Assembly (NCBI GenBank): GCA_963691655.1
Contig: OY829329.1
Coordinates: forward strand, 12,104,708-12,168,707
Direction of reading: 5' to 3'
From: Toxonevra muliebris
Taxonomy: Eukaryota; Arthropoda; Insecta; Diptera; Pallopteridae
DNA length: 64,000 bases
The position numbers and the translations under genes were made by a program. The notes under the pieces were generated by a model. It was not told where the DNA came from and did not search any database. It worked only from the letters and a program-made list of their open reading frames with translations. How positions within the stretch are numbered: position 1 is the stretch's first letter; the number at the start of each line of letters is the position of its first letter. Below, in pieces: positions 41,536-53,990 of this stretch.

Positions 41536-44500
41536 TCCAGAAGTTTCTGAAAAAGCGAAGGGAAGTGGATTTGTCAGTTTTTTCATTTATTTAGAAAATC
41601 TTTTAATGAGATATTAATCGGTAAGGGAAAGCTCTCTACCCCGACGAGTAAACCTGGTGCTAATCCGTTCAGGAATCAATGGTCGGAAATTTGATTTTGA
41701 ATAAAAACTGGTACAGGGTATAGGAGTGAGTTTTTATGTCAATATCGAAACCGGGTAAGATTGTATTGCAATTATATCGCTGGCTTGCGAAATTTAGGTT
41801 TTTTAAAGCTGGTTGTCTACGAGGAATGGTTTCATTTGCATTTTTATGCTTAGAAAAGGAATAAGGTAGACGATTTTTTTGTATCACATCAGAATTTCGA
41901 TGAAATCTTTTGACATTTTCTAGCACTTTTTTTCAGATACAATTTGAGTGGACAATTGCTTAGGAAATCATTCTTTGTTCTCTATCATGTGAAACCTAGC
42001 AGGTCTGTCTAATCGTTCCCAAACTTCTACTCCTTGAATAGTTTCACGACTAAAGAAAGTTTTTCAAGGTATAATTTTCCGTCTAGCTTTAGGTTTTGGT
42101 ACCCTAAAATAATAAACTAAAAAAGAAAACTGACCTTTTTTTTGATTATATACAGTTTCCTTTAATCTGTGCTAAGCGTTCAATAAAATTTAATGTAATG
42201 CGAGCATGACCTCTAAATCGCTGCATGCAAAGTGCTCTCTCTCTCTCTCTCTCTATGTTTGTATACATTCTCGTATGAATGAGCTTTAAGGTTTTATATT
42301 TTTCAACCATATCTACTAAGAAGAATTTCTCAGCTGCCGTCATCGCATTAACTTTCAGTTTTCATATAATGTTTAAAACATTTTCAAAAAACTTTTATGA
42401 AAAAATTTCGAAGCGCGAATTTAATCAGTGTCACATTGTCGCAAAACTCTCGCAGGACATAAGCTTAGTGCTTAAACTGAGACTCCCCTCTGTTCTTCCC
42501 ACCGCATTTAAATTAAGTAGCTAGTGACAATTTCACGTCTATTGCGTTTATGACACACTATGACGGAGGGGCAGTTTTGGTAGATGGAGCAAAGGTTTGG
42601 TAGTTTCTTACTATATACTTAGGTAGATATGTATGTACATATATGTAGAAGAAATTTTCAAAAAGAGTCTAGCAACAAAAACAAATTATTGTCACCAAGG
42701 AATTGCAGTGAAATTTTATACTTTCTTTTTCTTTACTTTCAAACAACGAGGTACCAACGACGACAATGTGGACGCGACATTGAGAATGAGACCAACAAAA
42801 ATTCATATATGAACAATGATGATGAAGACAACGGCGATGTTTGTGCGAAGAAACTAAACCATCGTCATCATCATCATGATTGTTAGACATTGGCTGCGGC
42901 ATTGCTATGCGCTTGGAAAAGCGGCAAGACAACGCAGAACTTGAGGTTATACATACATACATACATATGTATGCCTGTGCATATGTGTGTGTGTCTGCTA
43001 GTGACTATATGTGTGTATGGGGGAGCTCTTTTTACACCCTGAAACCTTCTGCTTTTGACTCAAACATGATAAAAAAAAAAATAAAAAAACTCTGAGGATG
43101 GAAGACATTGTACGAAGCAGAAACTCTGATGATGATGTCGGCGACATTCGTGCGATTCAGCTTCTTATACTTCTGTATGTAGTTAGGTTGCTTTTGTAAA
43201 TGAAGTAAGCTACATTTTCATACAAGCTTCTTTTCTTTTTCTTTGTTACTTTGATACATACATGCATGTATATGAGTGCAACATCATACCAACGTTTGAC
43301 CCTAAGGGAAGTTTCGCCTTTTCGTCAAAATATAACGACCAAAAAGAAAAAGTAGTGAGTATGAAAGTAGTGAACATTAGAAGTGAGGAGCTTTAAGTTT
43401 TTTTTTTTTTTCTTTTCTAATTTTTCGCATTGCCTTCTGTTTTCTTGCCGCCTGAATGTGTAGCATTTTGTTGCTGCTACATATTTGCTGAAGGGATAAT
43501 GTGTCTGTTGTCGGTGCATGGGTAGATAGCGATGAGCTCAAGCTTGCTGGAGTATTCAAAAAAAAAAAAAAAAAAAAACAAAAAATGAAAAAAAAAAAGC
43601 GAAACGAAATGAAAGAACACAGTAGTTCACTGTTCTCACTCCACCATCTCACATCACATCAAGTGATATTACTTTGTAGCTCTAGCTACACGATGAGTAT
43701 TCATAGCTAGAGCTCCCTTTTCATATCCATATCCAATGGTTTGGTTGTTTGCTTGACTGACAGTCAGTTGGTTCAGCGAGTGGGAGAGAGGGAAAGCTGA
43801 GGAGTTAGAAAGTTATCGTGGATGGGTGTGTGTGTTTGTGAGCACAAAAAAAGGTGTAGGGTAAAATGGATAAGGTGCTCTCATTCAAGTATATGTACAT
43901 GTGTGTGTGTGTGTGTATGTATATGCATATCTTTGTTAGTATGCATGTTTGTGTGCTTGATGACTGACATGTGGGTAAATGGACAATGTTAGAGTTTCTT
44001 TTTATACTCTCCTCGTACTTTTACACATGCGAGTATGTATTTCTTTTATTTTTGGTATTTTTGGTTTCGTTACTAGACAAAAAAGGTTAGGGTACAAAAC
44101 ATATACATACACTCAGGCACACACAAATGCGAGTTCATGTGTAAATGTGTATGCATGTATAAATGTGCTAAAACAAAATTTTTATATTTTATGTGGGATT
44201 TTCCTTTATTCGTATCTTAATATACATACATACATACATACAGACATATGTATGTATGTATATCCCCCACTTTCTCCCTTAATCGTGTTTTATTCTTCTT
44301 TTTTTTTGCTCTGATGGGTGTAAGATATAGTAATAATATACAGGGAGAAGCGCATATATTAAATGAATAAAGAGAAAAGAAATTGAAAGTGATTGAATGC
44401 TCAGAAGAGAAATTTTGATATTTTTCTTCAATATTAAACTCTCTAAATTTGAATAAAAAGAAAAAAAAATGAGGCTTGAATAAAGTCCCAACCATAATGG

Positions 44501-44957
44501 ACTCAAGCTGGCTTAAGCTGGCATATACCTATTATGGTTCCCACTTAAGTTCTTTATAGTAGGGATTTACACTTGAGCCTATGTGGCTTAAACGAAGAGT
44601 ATTGCTGTAGTGAGGCAGAAGAAAAGTCAGTATGAGAGAATTATTTTGCTTCGAGAGAGTGAAAAAGAGAGAATCAGAAGACATTAAGTAGTAGTGCAAA
44701 CTACAATGTTAGTGTCTAGTTGGTTAAAAAAATAAAAAGTTTGGTTCTTACTTCTCTCTTTCTTTTTTTATTTACTCTTCACTCACTACATATTTGTTTT
44801 CCAAACACATGTGTGAGTGATCGTTAAACTCAGTTACGCTAACTTTAACTTGAGACCGTTCAGACATGGCGAGTGGTACTGCTTAGTGAGGTAGGAAACG
44901 AGCTAGTGTGAGTGCGCAAGTATTGCTTCAAGAGAGCGAAAAGGCGGCATTAGCAGA
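41536..44957. other. AT-rich spacer with microsatellites
   Basis: No gene is supported. CT run 42234-42254, CAT/ATG triplets 42803-42880, TACA 42950-42966, TG near 43898-43915, TACA/TATG 44221-44262 and poly-A 43558-43578. The His/Asp-rich frames around 42.75-42.9 kb are translations of CATCAT and GATGAT runs. AACCATAATGG (44488) and CCTATTATGGTT (44530) form an inverted pair. Confidence 0.6.
42234..42254. repeat. (CT)n microsatellite
   Basis: About ten CT units. Confidence 0.95.
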
Positions 44958-44965
44958 CATGACAA
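44958..44965. repeat. 8-bp target duplication, left, of hAT
   Basis: CATGACAA; pairs with CATGAGAA at 47637-47644 (7 of 8). Confidence 0.8.
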
Positions 44966-45008
44966 CAGTGTTGCCACTCTGCCATTGAAAAAATATAGGA
45001 AAATTGTA

Positions 45009-46324
45009 TACCTCTTGATCAAAAGTTCTCGGAATTTATTCAGAAAATTAAAAATACAAGTTTATTCATCTAAATCTATATTGTCCCCTTCAAAGTAATC
45101 CCCATCAATTGCAACACACTTATACCAGCGTTCGACCCAATCCTCGAAACATTTTTTATATTCGGTTTTCGGTATGTCCATCAGCGCTTCCAGCGATTTT
45201 TCCATTACTTCCTCTTGGCTGCTGAAATGCGTTCCCCGTAATGGTTTTTTAACTCGATTGAACAGAAAGAAGTCACAGGAAGCCAAATCAGATGAATTCG
45301 GTGGCGGTTGGATGGTATTTGATGCATTTTTCGTTAAAAAATTACGACTAATGATGGCACTGTGCGACGGTGCGTTATCATGGTGCAAAATCCACGAGTT
45401 TTCTGTCCACAATTCTGGTCTCTTTCGGCGAATTGCTTCACGCAAACGTCTCATAACGCTCAAAAATTACTCTTTGTTTACTGTCTGGCCTTCTAGCAAG
45501 AATTCATGATGCACTACACCGTTGTAATCCATGAAAACCTTGAGCATTGCCTTTTTTTTGACTGAAAACGACGTGGCTCATATGGTGAACGTCATTCAGT
45601 TGCCTGATGTCTGGATTGCGTGTCGTGCTCATAAACCCACGTCTCGTCTCCATTAATGATCCTTCTGATGAATGTGGGATCGGATTCAACCTCGCAAATC
45701 ATGTCTTTTGAGACGTCAACACGGTCTCTTTTTTGCATGAAATTGAGGTCTTTTGGCACCAACTTAGCTGCTACACGACGGAAACCCAAATCATTAACCA
45801 AAATGTCTTGAACGGATCCATAGGCAATGTTCAAGTCCTCCGCTATCTCTCTGATGGTTAATTTGCGATTATTGACCAAAATTTCTCTTACTCTATCAAT
45901 GTTTTCGTCGGTTTTCGATGTCGATGGTCTGCCACTGCGATCATCATCTTTGATTGACTCACGACCACTTTTGAACCGCTCGTGCCATCGGTAAACGACC
46001 GTTTTCTTTAGAGAATCGTTGCCGAAACACTTTTCCAACATTTTCAACGTTCGCGCACCATTAAATCCGTTTTTTAGGCAAAATTCAATACAAGTTCGTT
46101 TATGCAAATTTAAATCCATTTTTAAAATTGTAAAAAATCGCCAACACACACAGAGATAAATGTACTCTTGGCTACGTAACTTGCAAATGTCAAGCTATGA
46201 CGCTAAGATTTAGAGGGAATATCAATAACAGATGTACCAACTTAACAAAAAAAACAGAACTCAAATCGGAACGATGGGAACGTCACACGGTGGTTATTCC
46301 GGGAACTTTTTGATCAAGGTGGTA
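45009..46324 (-). mobile_element. mariner (Tc1/mariner) element, 1.31 kb, TA-flanked
   Basis: Inverted ends CCTCTTGATCAAAAGTTCTC (from 45011) and, read inward from 46322, CCACCTTGATCAAAAAGTTC. TA dinucleotides at 45009-45010 and 46323-46324 are the expected target duplication. The length is normal for mariner (about 1.3 kb). It encodes one transposase on the minus strand, now frameshifted. Confidence 0.95.
45062..46119 (-). pseudogene. mariner transposase, D34D type, frameshifted
   Basis: Cut-and-paste DNA transposase. The start is the Met at 46119 (MDLNLHKRTC), since the open frame upstream lies in the 5' terminal region. An N-terminal helix-turn-helix (residues about 1-50, ...VVYRWHERFKSG), a linker with the GRP motif (RSGRPSTS) and a second helix-turn-helix (LTIREIAEDLNIAYGSVQDI) follow. 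First catalytic Asp is in NGDETWVYEHD. Then at least two frame changes occur between about 45600 and 45460: one after TQSRHQ, and one around QGFHGLQRCSAS, where the usual segment before the second Asp reads in another frame. The last open part has HHDNAPSH (second Asp) and SSDLASCDFFLF (third Asp), 34 residues apart. All three catalytic residues survive, so inactivation is by frameshift only, and recent. Confidence 0.93.
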
Positions 46325-46414
46325 ATTTGTTTTAATATTATACAAAAAAAAAAAAATAAATTATACAGAAACTAAAAAAAAACCGTAAAATTAAATGATT
46401 TAATGCCGAGTCGG

Positions 46415-46505
46415 AGGGGGTAGAATTTTGAAATTTAGGTCAAACAGCCCCTGTTTCGGATCTATGTAACTAATAACCTATTGCATTTAAAAAATAGTGC
46501 CCTAC
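46415..46505. repeat. Segment shared with adjacent hAT (inverted)
   Basis: TAGAATTTTGAAATTTAGGT...CAGCCCCTGTTTCGGATCTA...AACCTATTGCATTTA matches the reverse complement of 48079-48170 (AAATGCAATAGGTAATTAGT...CCAAAACAGGGGCTGTTTGA...AATTCTACC). Confidence 0.85.
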
Positions 46506-47636
46506 TCGTTTTTGACTGATTTTTATTCATTCTTTTGAAAAAAGAAAAAAAAAATCAGTCAGTATTTTTAACTTTATCGGTTTCAAAAATGGGTTCACCT
46601 TATTGTTATCTGGGTCAAATAGTTTAATTCTAATAATTCTACAAATTCACTCTTTAATAAACAGAAAAGCATAAATAGTATAGAAAATTAGTCTGCTCCT
46701 TTTCTCAGATTTTTATTTATTTTTGCTATTCAGATTACAAAAAACTTTTATAGCCGCCGTCTTCCAAATCAGAAGAATTAGAACAAACGTAATGACTTTT
46801 TGTTTTATTTGGGTAAATGGGGGAAATTTGGCATAGCATCGCCATCTATCCATCTACTTTTAAATTTTATTCGGTTTTTCTCTTTCCAAACAAGGGCACC
46901 TAATTATAGGAAAAAATAGTTTAATACATTAGTTCATTTTTATTTCACTAACTACCTTGGCAATTTTGACAAGATGATCCCTGACAGGTGATTAAAAATT
47001 ACAGCTGCTATCCCGTTTTCTCTTACAGCAAATATGTAGTTTTAAAGGAACAGTGCAATAGTATTAACTGTCTTGCCGAAACTACTGAAAAACTCTCTCA
47101 GTTTCCACTCTTCTAATCGTTGCGGCTTGCCATTCACTAGTTGGCTTTCATATCTACAATACCATTCCTACAATTGGATCATTGCTTGCTAGTTCAAAAA
47201 TTCCTGCTGACTTACGTTTCTAGTTCAAAAGATATTAAAATAGCTCATTCCAGCTTCAACTTAACTAAGATTCATCAATTTGTCCATGTTTCACTCATGA
47301 ATCCGCCAGCCTTTAATTTTTATAGTGTAATATTTGAAAAGTACATGATTCACAGCTGCTGGTGAAAATGTTTAGCTTATAAAGTAAGTTTTTTATAAAC
47401 TTTTAAAAGATGAAATGCACGGAAGTGACTCACTTGTTGCCAAATACTCTCAAAATTTAACGTGTCGAAAGAGAATAACACTGCTTACTTCATTTACTTA
47501 AAACTTCATTTTAAAAATCACTTAAAGCTTAATGTATTTATGCTTTAAACTTGAAAAATAATCTTCATTCAAAATATAGTAATGCCTATTGGAATTATAC
47601 AGCTTTTGTATAATTATACAGAAAGTGGCAACACTG

Positions 47637-47644
47637 CATGAGAA
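47637..47644. repeat. 8-bp target duplication, right, of hAT
   Basis: CATGAGAA; see 44958-44965. Confidence 0.8.
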
Positions 47645-47679
47645 CAAATGAAAGGTTGTTGTTTTTTTTCTAGTTGTGT

Positions 47680-47687
47680 GCTCTCTC
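47680..47687. repeat. 8-bp target duplication, left, of second hAT
   Basis: GCTCTCTC, repeated exactly at 49236-49243. Confidence 0.92.
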
Positions 47688-49235
47688 CAGGGATGCCAAC
47701 TCATTTTTTCTGTCTCCCTGATAGCCCTCGAGAAATCCCCCGATTTTCAATCAAATTCCGGTAAAATTTTATATTATAATATCGACATATGCTTAAATTT
47801 GATCAAGGTTAATGTTATTTTAATGCACTCCAGAACTGGTAGGTTAATAGTAAGGTGCTTTCTGACTCCGGAATTCTTTTGACACATGAGAAATTTCGTC
47901 TCAAGGGAACCCACTCGTAAAATCGATTGAGCTCAAATGAATCCGGTGTACCGAGTTACTCGACGTTCATTTTGATAGATAAACAGTTAAAGGAAAATAC
48001 AGAAGAAACCAAAAATCCTTCCTATTGTTCACCTTTTGGAAAAAAAGTCAAAAGAATTTGAAAAAATTTTTTTTTTCGATAAAAATTTCCAAATGCAATA
48101 GGTAATTAGTTACATGGATCCAAAACAGGGGCTGTTTGACCAAAATATATAAATTCTACCGCCTTCTAACTACGCGAATTTTGGACTTCTACGCGAATTC
48201 AATAATTTGACTTTTTTTGAAAGTACAACATTGCAAATCGAGGAAAAAATTGACCAAACTTTTTTTCTATTATGTCCTGGGGCCATTTTTGTATAGAAAA
48301 ATAATATTTACATTTTAGACCATACGTGCCAATGGCAAAAACCTTGTTTCGAGAAGAACGGGTTCAAAATTTTGGCTATCGGCTTTTAAATATGTCGACG
48401 AATCCCAACGGTTCTTCCTCCCGCCCAATACGACCGAGAGGTGCATCTGCATAACGCACAGATCGGTGACCGATACAATCGCAATCCGGAATTATTAATC
48501 AGGAGGTTCTGAACGAAGGCAAAGCTAAGCCTTTCTGAACAGCCGAAAGTGATACCGAAGCGCTGCGCGACTGTTTTGGCCTGACTGACACTCGCCGCTA
48601 TAATCGTCTATATCTACAAAAGCGCTTCGAGTTTCTCTCTGAAATTTTTACAAAATACTTTTGAAATGTAATACTTTTTTAAAAATCGATTTCTCCAAAC
48701 CAAGAAAAAGTTTTTCGCTATAAAATTTTGAACATTTTTTTCTGTACACCGCTGACTCTTTTAAGCCCTTTCCTTCTAATTTTATAGTGTTTTCGTAACC
48801 TTTTTTTCTAGCACAACTCTACAGAACTGAGGATTGAGAATACTAAAAAACTTTCTTTTTTGGAAAGTATTCCTCATAAAAATTAAAGAGGAGAGGGGAA
48901 CAAGATTTGGGTCCCGACATTTTGAGGTAACCGATTCCAGATTTTTACCTATTGCACACTATTATCAGTCATCCAGCCATCTCAATTTCACGACTTTAAG
49001 AAAGTACAGGGCCCTCTTAAGAACTGATGAAGATTATAAGACACAATATATGAAGTATTGGAAAAGTTAAACGATTTACATTACATAAAATTTGACAAAA
49101 AATATTCTACAGACTTTATTAACTAAAATCTGAGCGGTTTCAAATTCCCCGCAAAAAAAGAGCTCATTCCCCGATTACTCGTACTAAGTAAAAGTCCCCA
49201 CAAATCGGGGAATTCCCCGCAAGTTGACATCGCTG
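47688..49235. mobile_element. hAT-like non-autonomous element, 1548 bp
   Basis: Termini CAGGGATGCCAACT (left) and, read inward from the right, CAGCGATGTCAACT; 12 of 14 bases match. The 8-bp TSD is perfect. Subterminal regions contain repeated GGGGAATTCCCCG-like words (GAAATCCCCCGATTTT left, AAATCGGGGAATTCCCCGCA right). No transposase or other coding similarity is seen; frames are short. It shares sequence with the rearranged copy at 38712-39684 and the solo segment at 41231-41535, so the family has at least three representatives within 11 kb. Confidence 0.92.
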
Positions 49236-49243
49236 GCTCTCTC
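49236..49243. repeat. 8-bp target duplication, right, of second hAT
   Basis: GCTCTCTC; see 47680-47687. Confidence 0.92.
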
Positions 49244-52200
49244 TTTAATTTTTACTCATTCTTCATGCATACTTGATTTGTAAGCACATTCGCGTCTGAT
49301 CGGTAATTTTAGTTGTGCAAATTTGGATTGTTCGTAGAAGGAGTGATAAATGATTGTTTTACCATGATGCAGGTACACTAAAAAATTAATAATGTGTTTT
49401 CTTCTTAAAACAAAGTTTAAAATCATAAATATTTGAGGGAAGTAGTGATTTAGTGTATGATGTTATTTCCAGAAATAATCCCACTATTACTCTCCCTCAA
49501 ATGTTCATTTCTTATGAAAGAGGGGGCGATTGGGGGGAAATTTTTATTATTATTTTAAAAGTTTATACATATAATACAATTGTACATATAAACTATTATG
49601 CAGTGACACTGGCTGCTATGCTCCACGTTCATAATCTATAATCGTACAGAAAACTCCAAGTATACTGGATTTTGGCAGCTTAATCGACCAGTACTGATAC
49701 TCTAGTGACAGACGACTGTATCTGCATCACTCCATATTTGGAAAATCCCACAGTATCAGAATAGTTGAAAACGGTTATCCTTCCGTTTAATATCATTAGG
49801 GTTTACACTGAATATGGCGCCTCTGATTTCTTTTTATTATAGGGCGGAATTTTCAAATTTTCACCGATATCTTTGTATGGCTCATTATCATTCCGCAGAA
49901 CGGAATCGAAATATCATACAAAATTTACGACAGCTGTAAGCACTTGAATATGTATGAGCCTAAGGCAAGTCACCCGGTTTATGTTAAAGCAAAGTAACAA
50001 CAAAGTATAACCCACACATTCAAACACAAACACACACCCACACACATGCATATGAATTCTTATAAACTTCTTTTTCAACAACTATCCCACATAAATTTCA
50101 TTTATATTTTTCCTTTCGGTTTTTTTTTCAGTTTTTTTTTTTCTTTATATTTGGTATTACCATCAACAACGCACCCACTTGACAGTTGTGCACTCTGTGA
50201 CCCCCATCCCCCCGCACACTACTCTGTCATCATCATCAACATCAATATGTATGTAGCTAGAGTAACCCTATGGTGGTGGTGGTGGTAGTGGCAGTAGAAG
50301 AGAATATAACGCGCGCACACACGCTAAGCCACAATTTGATGTGTCCATTGTGTCTTATCAAGCAAGCGACATGGTACCCTTCAAACGCTTACTGAACTGA
50401 AACATAGAAACAGAAAGAAGTGTAAAAGCAGTAGTTGAAGCAAAAGAAGAAGAAGGAAAAAAAAAATTAAATGAAACCAAACCAAAGAAAAACTAAACCA
50501 AATGCGATCCAAATGATGGCGGGCATATCCTTGTGGACGAATACGAATACGAAAAAAAAAAATAAAAAAATAATAATAATAAAAATAAAAAGACCTAAAA
50601 CGAGTGTCGCCTTACTCAAACCTCTCTGCGTCTCTGTTTCGGCCCTCTCCGTCTCTTTGTGAGTAGTTCTAAATGAAAAACCCACACACTTACATACACA
50701 TCAAAAGAGTAGTACCAAGTTGGGAGAAATGTTTTTGTTGTTGTTTTTGTTGTTGTTGTTGTTGCTGTTGTTTTTGTTACTACTGCTTGCTGGTACTATT
50801 GCCGCTGCATGTCCTCATTTCGTGAATGCCCTCGAATTCTTCTGTTATTTTTTTTTGTCTTTTTTTCATTTGCTCCTCATATCCTTTTGCAACAACGCAA
50901 CATAAATGCCAAGAAGGAAAAAAGTTTTTTTTTTTTTTTTTGCTTTCTTCTTCTTTTTTTCTTGCTCCGTTTGAATTGAATTGGATACGAAATGAACCCC
51001 AAATGCTAGACGGTGGCGACAACGACGACGGTGACAACGACAATGGCTACAGCAAGCAACGATGGCAACACATAGCGCGCACTAAGCTACGATAGCAATG
51101 CCGACATACTACAATGAAGAGGGTCACATTCTGAAGGTGGTAGTGCCAGCAGTAAAGAAGAGGGAGGTACATATGCTGGGCAATAGCAGCAAGAAGCAGC
51201 AGCGACAGCAGCAGGGTGCACAAAGGAACATACAATTTTTCCAAATGGCAACGAACGGATGCGGCAAGCGGCAACTGTAGAAGAAGAAGCAGAGAAAACA
51301 CCAAGCAACTTTTAGAAAAGAAATGCTAAAAGGACATGTGTGTAAAAAGGGTGTCCTTTCCTTGCTCGTTTGCTTCCTTTTTATTATTTTGTAAAATTTT
51401 GCGTTAGCGAAGAAAGCGGAAAGGGGAAGAGTAGAAGAAGAAGAAGGGTAAAAGTGACTAGCGACAGTTTGCATATTTTTGTTTTCTGTTTTCTTTTTTT
51501 TTTTTTTGTATGCGCTATTTCTGTTGCTTTTGGTTTTAATGAAGGATACATGTTGAAGGAAGGTATCGTATCTACAAAATCCTGTTCTGCTTTGTTTGAC
51601 TCTACTCTATTCTCAAATGTGTTTCAAATGTTTTCCAAAAAAGGTTTTGATGATTGTTCCCAAAAATGATAAGCCAAGACGGGGGAAAAAAAGATTATAC
51701 TCAAAGCTAAATTAAAACGAATCCTATCCCTTTCTTCTAGCAGCCATTAGGTAAGACACATGCACGTAAGGTTAAAACTTGAGGTTAACTTTAGAGTATG
51801 AGAATGGGGAATTATTTTCTTATTGTATTATTAAGATTATAATTAATGAACTACCTATATATTTTTGAAATATTTTTTAACATTTTTAAATTTCACTTAG
51901 TTAAAATTTTATACACCGAAATTTATATGCAAAGTTAACCCTAGCATGCACATTATGAGTCTCTGCAATCCACACTACTGTACTATTTACATATCTTAAA
52001 AATAGATTTATTTGAAATTTTAGAAATGTGATTTCTAATCACATCATGAGTTCTGAAGACTCACTGGTGTCCAATTTGGCCGTTTCAAATCTGAGCATAT
52101 CAGAATAGCCAGTCTCAGTAGATTTTTGAATGCCAAAGTTCAATATGCAACTTATTTTGTTACGTTTTTCGGAAAATCTGGCTCAAAAGTTCTTAAAAAC

Positions 52201-52289
52201 ACATTCTCGGCATTTTTAATTCTAATTTTCCGAAAACCTTGCTCTTAACGAGCATCTGAAAAAATTAAACTTGAAACTCAAGCTTTGTA
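49244..52289. other. AT-rich spacer with GTT/CAG/GTGGTG repeats
   Basis: No certain gene. CACACA near 50024-50046, GGT/TGG triplets 50271-50287, GTTGTT/TTGTTG 50730-50772, poly-T 50926-50941 and AGCAGC near 51186-51212. See the separate low-confidence small frame at 51098-51280. Confidence 0.6.
51098..51280 (+). other. Small open frame, 60 residues, possible exon
   Basis: MPTYYNEEGHILKVVV then charged and Q-rich (KKQQRQQQGAQRN) and ending NGCGKRQL. The first 30 residues are not simple-sequence translation and the local DNA is GC-richer than its surroundings, which is why it is listed. No recognised domain; the AGC/CAG repeat contributes the Gln tract; a competing minus-strand frame is equally long. 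Host small protein, UTR, or chance. Confidence 0.15.
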
Positions 52290-53510
52290 TTTCAAAATTT
52301 TCACAAATTCCGAATTTATTGCGTTTTGTGTCAGGCTCAGACTCTTCAGATTCAATTTCATTTGATAATTTTCGATAGCTAGGTAAAAAAAAGTGAAATC
52401 TAAATCGTTTTGAATAAATTTTGACTTCATTGATCCAGAAAACCCCGGTTTGCTCTCAATTACTGAAAGACTGGCTACAACTGTCAAAGTCATACCTATG
52501 TTCTATTTATACGAAAATACTTTGTGAATAATTGTACTACAAAATTAAAAATAAAGTGAACAACTAACTAACTAACAAACTACTGAAAGAATTTCAAATG
52601 AAGCTCAAATGTTGTCCTTCAAAATTAAATCTTTAAAAAGTCCCCAGACTTAGTAGTTAATTTTCGATCGATGAATGAAAAAAGCGAAGTCCAAACCGCC
52701 TAGAAAATGTGTTGATTCCTTTATTCTCGAAAATAAAGCACGATAGAGATTTCTAAAAGAATTCAAATATGTTTTCGAGCTTTTCCGCCAATACACTTCC
52801 CTACTTTGAGAAAAAGATATTTGACTGCCACCTCAAAAGTGGGTCTAAAACCTGTTGAGTCCATTTTCTCATGCCCTTCCTGTGTCCTTCTATGAGAAAA
52901 AGACATGAATACCGCCCTCAAAAGAGTCATTTCGATTCCATTTAAAAATTTATGGTCAGATCAAAACTTCAAATTTAATTTTAGTAGATAATTAATAATT
53001 AAGTAGATAATATCATTGAATGAGAGAAGTGGGGTCCAAACTGCCCGAAACAAATTTTGAATGCATTATCTCGAAAATCTGCTGTGATCCAAATTGAAGT
53101 TCTCAGACTCAAACTCTCCATTTTCAGATTTAGTAGATAATCTGCGGTCACTGAAAGAAAAAAGTGGAGCCCAAATTTCGCAGAATAAATTTTGAGTCCA
53201 TTATCTCGAAAATCGGGTGTGATTCAGTTTTCTAATAGAATTGAAGTTCTCAGACTCAAACTCTTCGTATTCAGTTTTAGTAAATAGTTTTCGGTCACTG
53301 AATGAAAAAAGTGAGGCCCAAACTGACCTAAACAAATTTTGAGTACATTATCTCGAAAATTTGGTATGATTCAATTTTCTGATAGAATTCAAATTGCAGT
53401 TTTCAGATTTAAACTCTTCAGATTCAATTTCAGTTGATAAGTTTTGACGAATTAGAGTTCATATTTCTCAAAAAACTAGCGTGATAGAGATTTCGTAAAA
53501 AAATTCAAAC
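52290..53510 (+). repeat. Diverged tandem array, ~135-150-bp unit
   Basis: A repeating order of landmarks: CAGACTC/AAACTCTTCAGATTCA, TTTAGTAGATAAT/TTTTCGGTCACTGAATGAAA, AAAGTG(A/G)GGCCCAAACTG, AAATTTTGAGTACATTATCT, CGAAAATCTG...GTGATTCA. Clear units have the word CATTATCTCGAAAAT at about 53064, 53199 and 53345. Weaker copies go back to about 52290 and forward to about 53510. Non-coding. Confidence 0.8.
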
Positions 53511-53990
53511 TGAGTACTTCAAAAAGTAATCACCTATACATTTTTCTGTAACCTACAGTGAAAAAATTACACAATTAAAAATATTTTTTTGAGTTCTTGA
53601 AAAGAAAATTTATTGCAAATTAATGGGTCTTAAAATTTTTTCCCGTACATCTAAAGTCGAATCCTTCATTTTCGTTGCTATACTGAAGGAACTTGATAGA
53701 AATTTATTGAAAGTTTCTTTTAAGTTCTAAGAAGGGATTAATCAAATTACAATTACATTTCCTATTTTGAAATCTTGTAAGGATAACTTTAGCTAAAAAC
53801 TGAAGGGAAATTGAAAGAGTGGAAGGGGGACATAGCTTGCCGGTTGATTTTTCTTTTTTCTATTATTTGTATTGATGAGTAAAATTTTTTATATGTGTTT
53901 GGTAGGAAACTTAAAAATACAGCTTTTTGATCTGAAAACTTCTTTACTCTTGAATTTTTCCTTTTTTTTTTTTTGGGTGGTCCTAAAATG
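53511..53990. other. AT-rich spacer between tandem arrays
   Basis: No gene seen; ends in poly-T (53961-53974) followed by GGGTGG. Confidence 0.5.

Larger units (their letters stand above)
44966..47636. mobile_element. hAT-like element invaded by mariner
   Basis: Left terminus CAGTGTTGCCACTCTGCC and right terminus AGAAAGTGGCAACACTG are perfect inverted repeats for 13 bases, with an 8-bp TSD differing at one base. Total length is 2671 bp, of which 1.31 kb is the nested mariner (45011-46322); the original element was therefore about 1.36 kb and non-autonomous. A ~90-bp interior segment (46415-46505, with CAAACAGCCCCTGTTTCGGA and ACCTATTGCATTT) recurs inverted at 48079-48170 in the next hAT, so the two are related. 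Confidence 0.85.

Noticed and set aside
45174..45509. 111-residue + strand frame
   Set aside because: Antisense of the mariner transposase.
38712..49235. One giant 10.5-kb element with long inverted termini
   Set aside because: The outer octamers do not match (GTATACGT versus GCTCTCTC), whereas each arm has its own matching duplication (39685 and 47680), so these are two separate insertions of one family.
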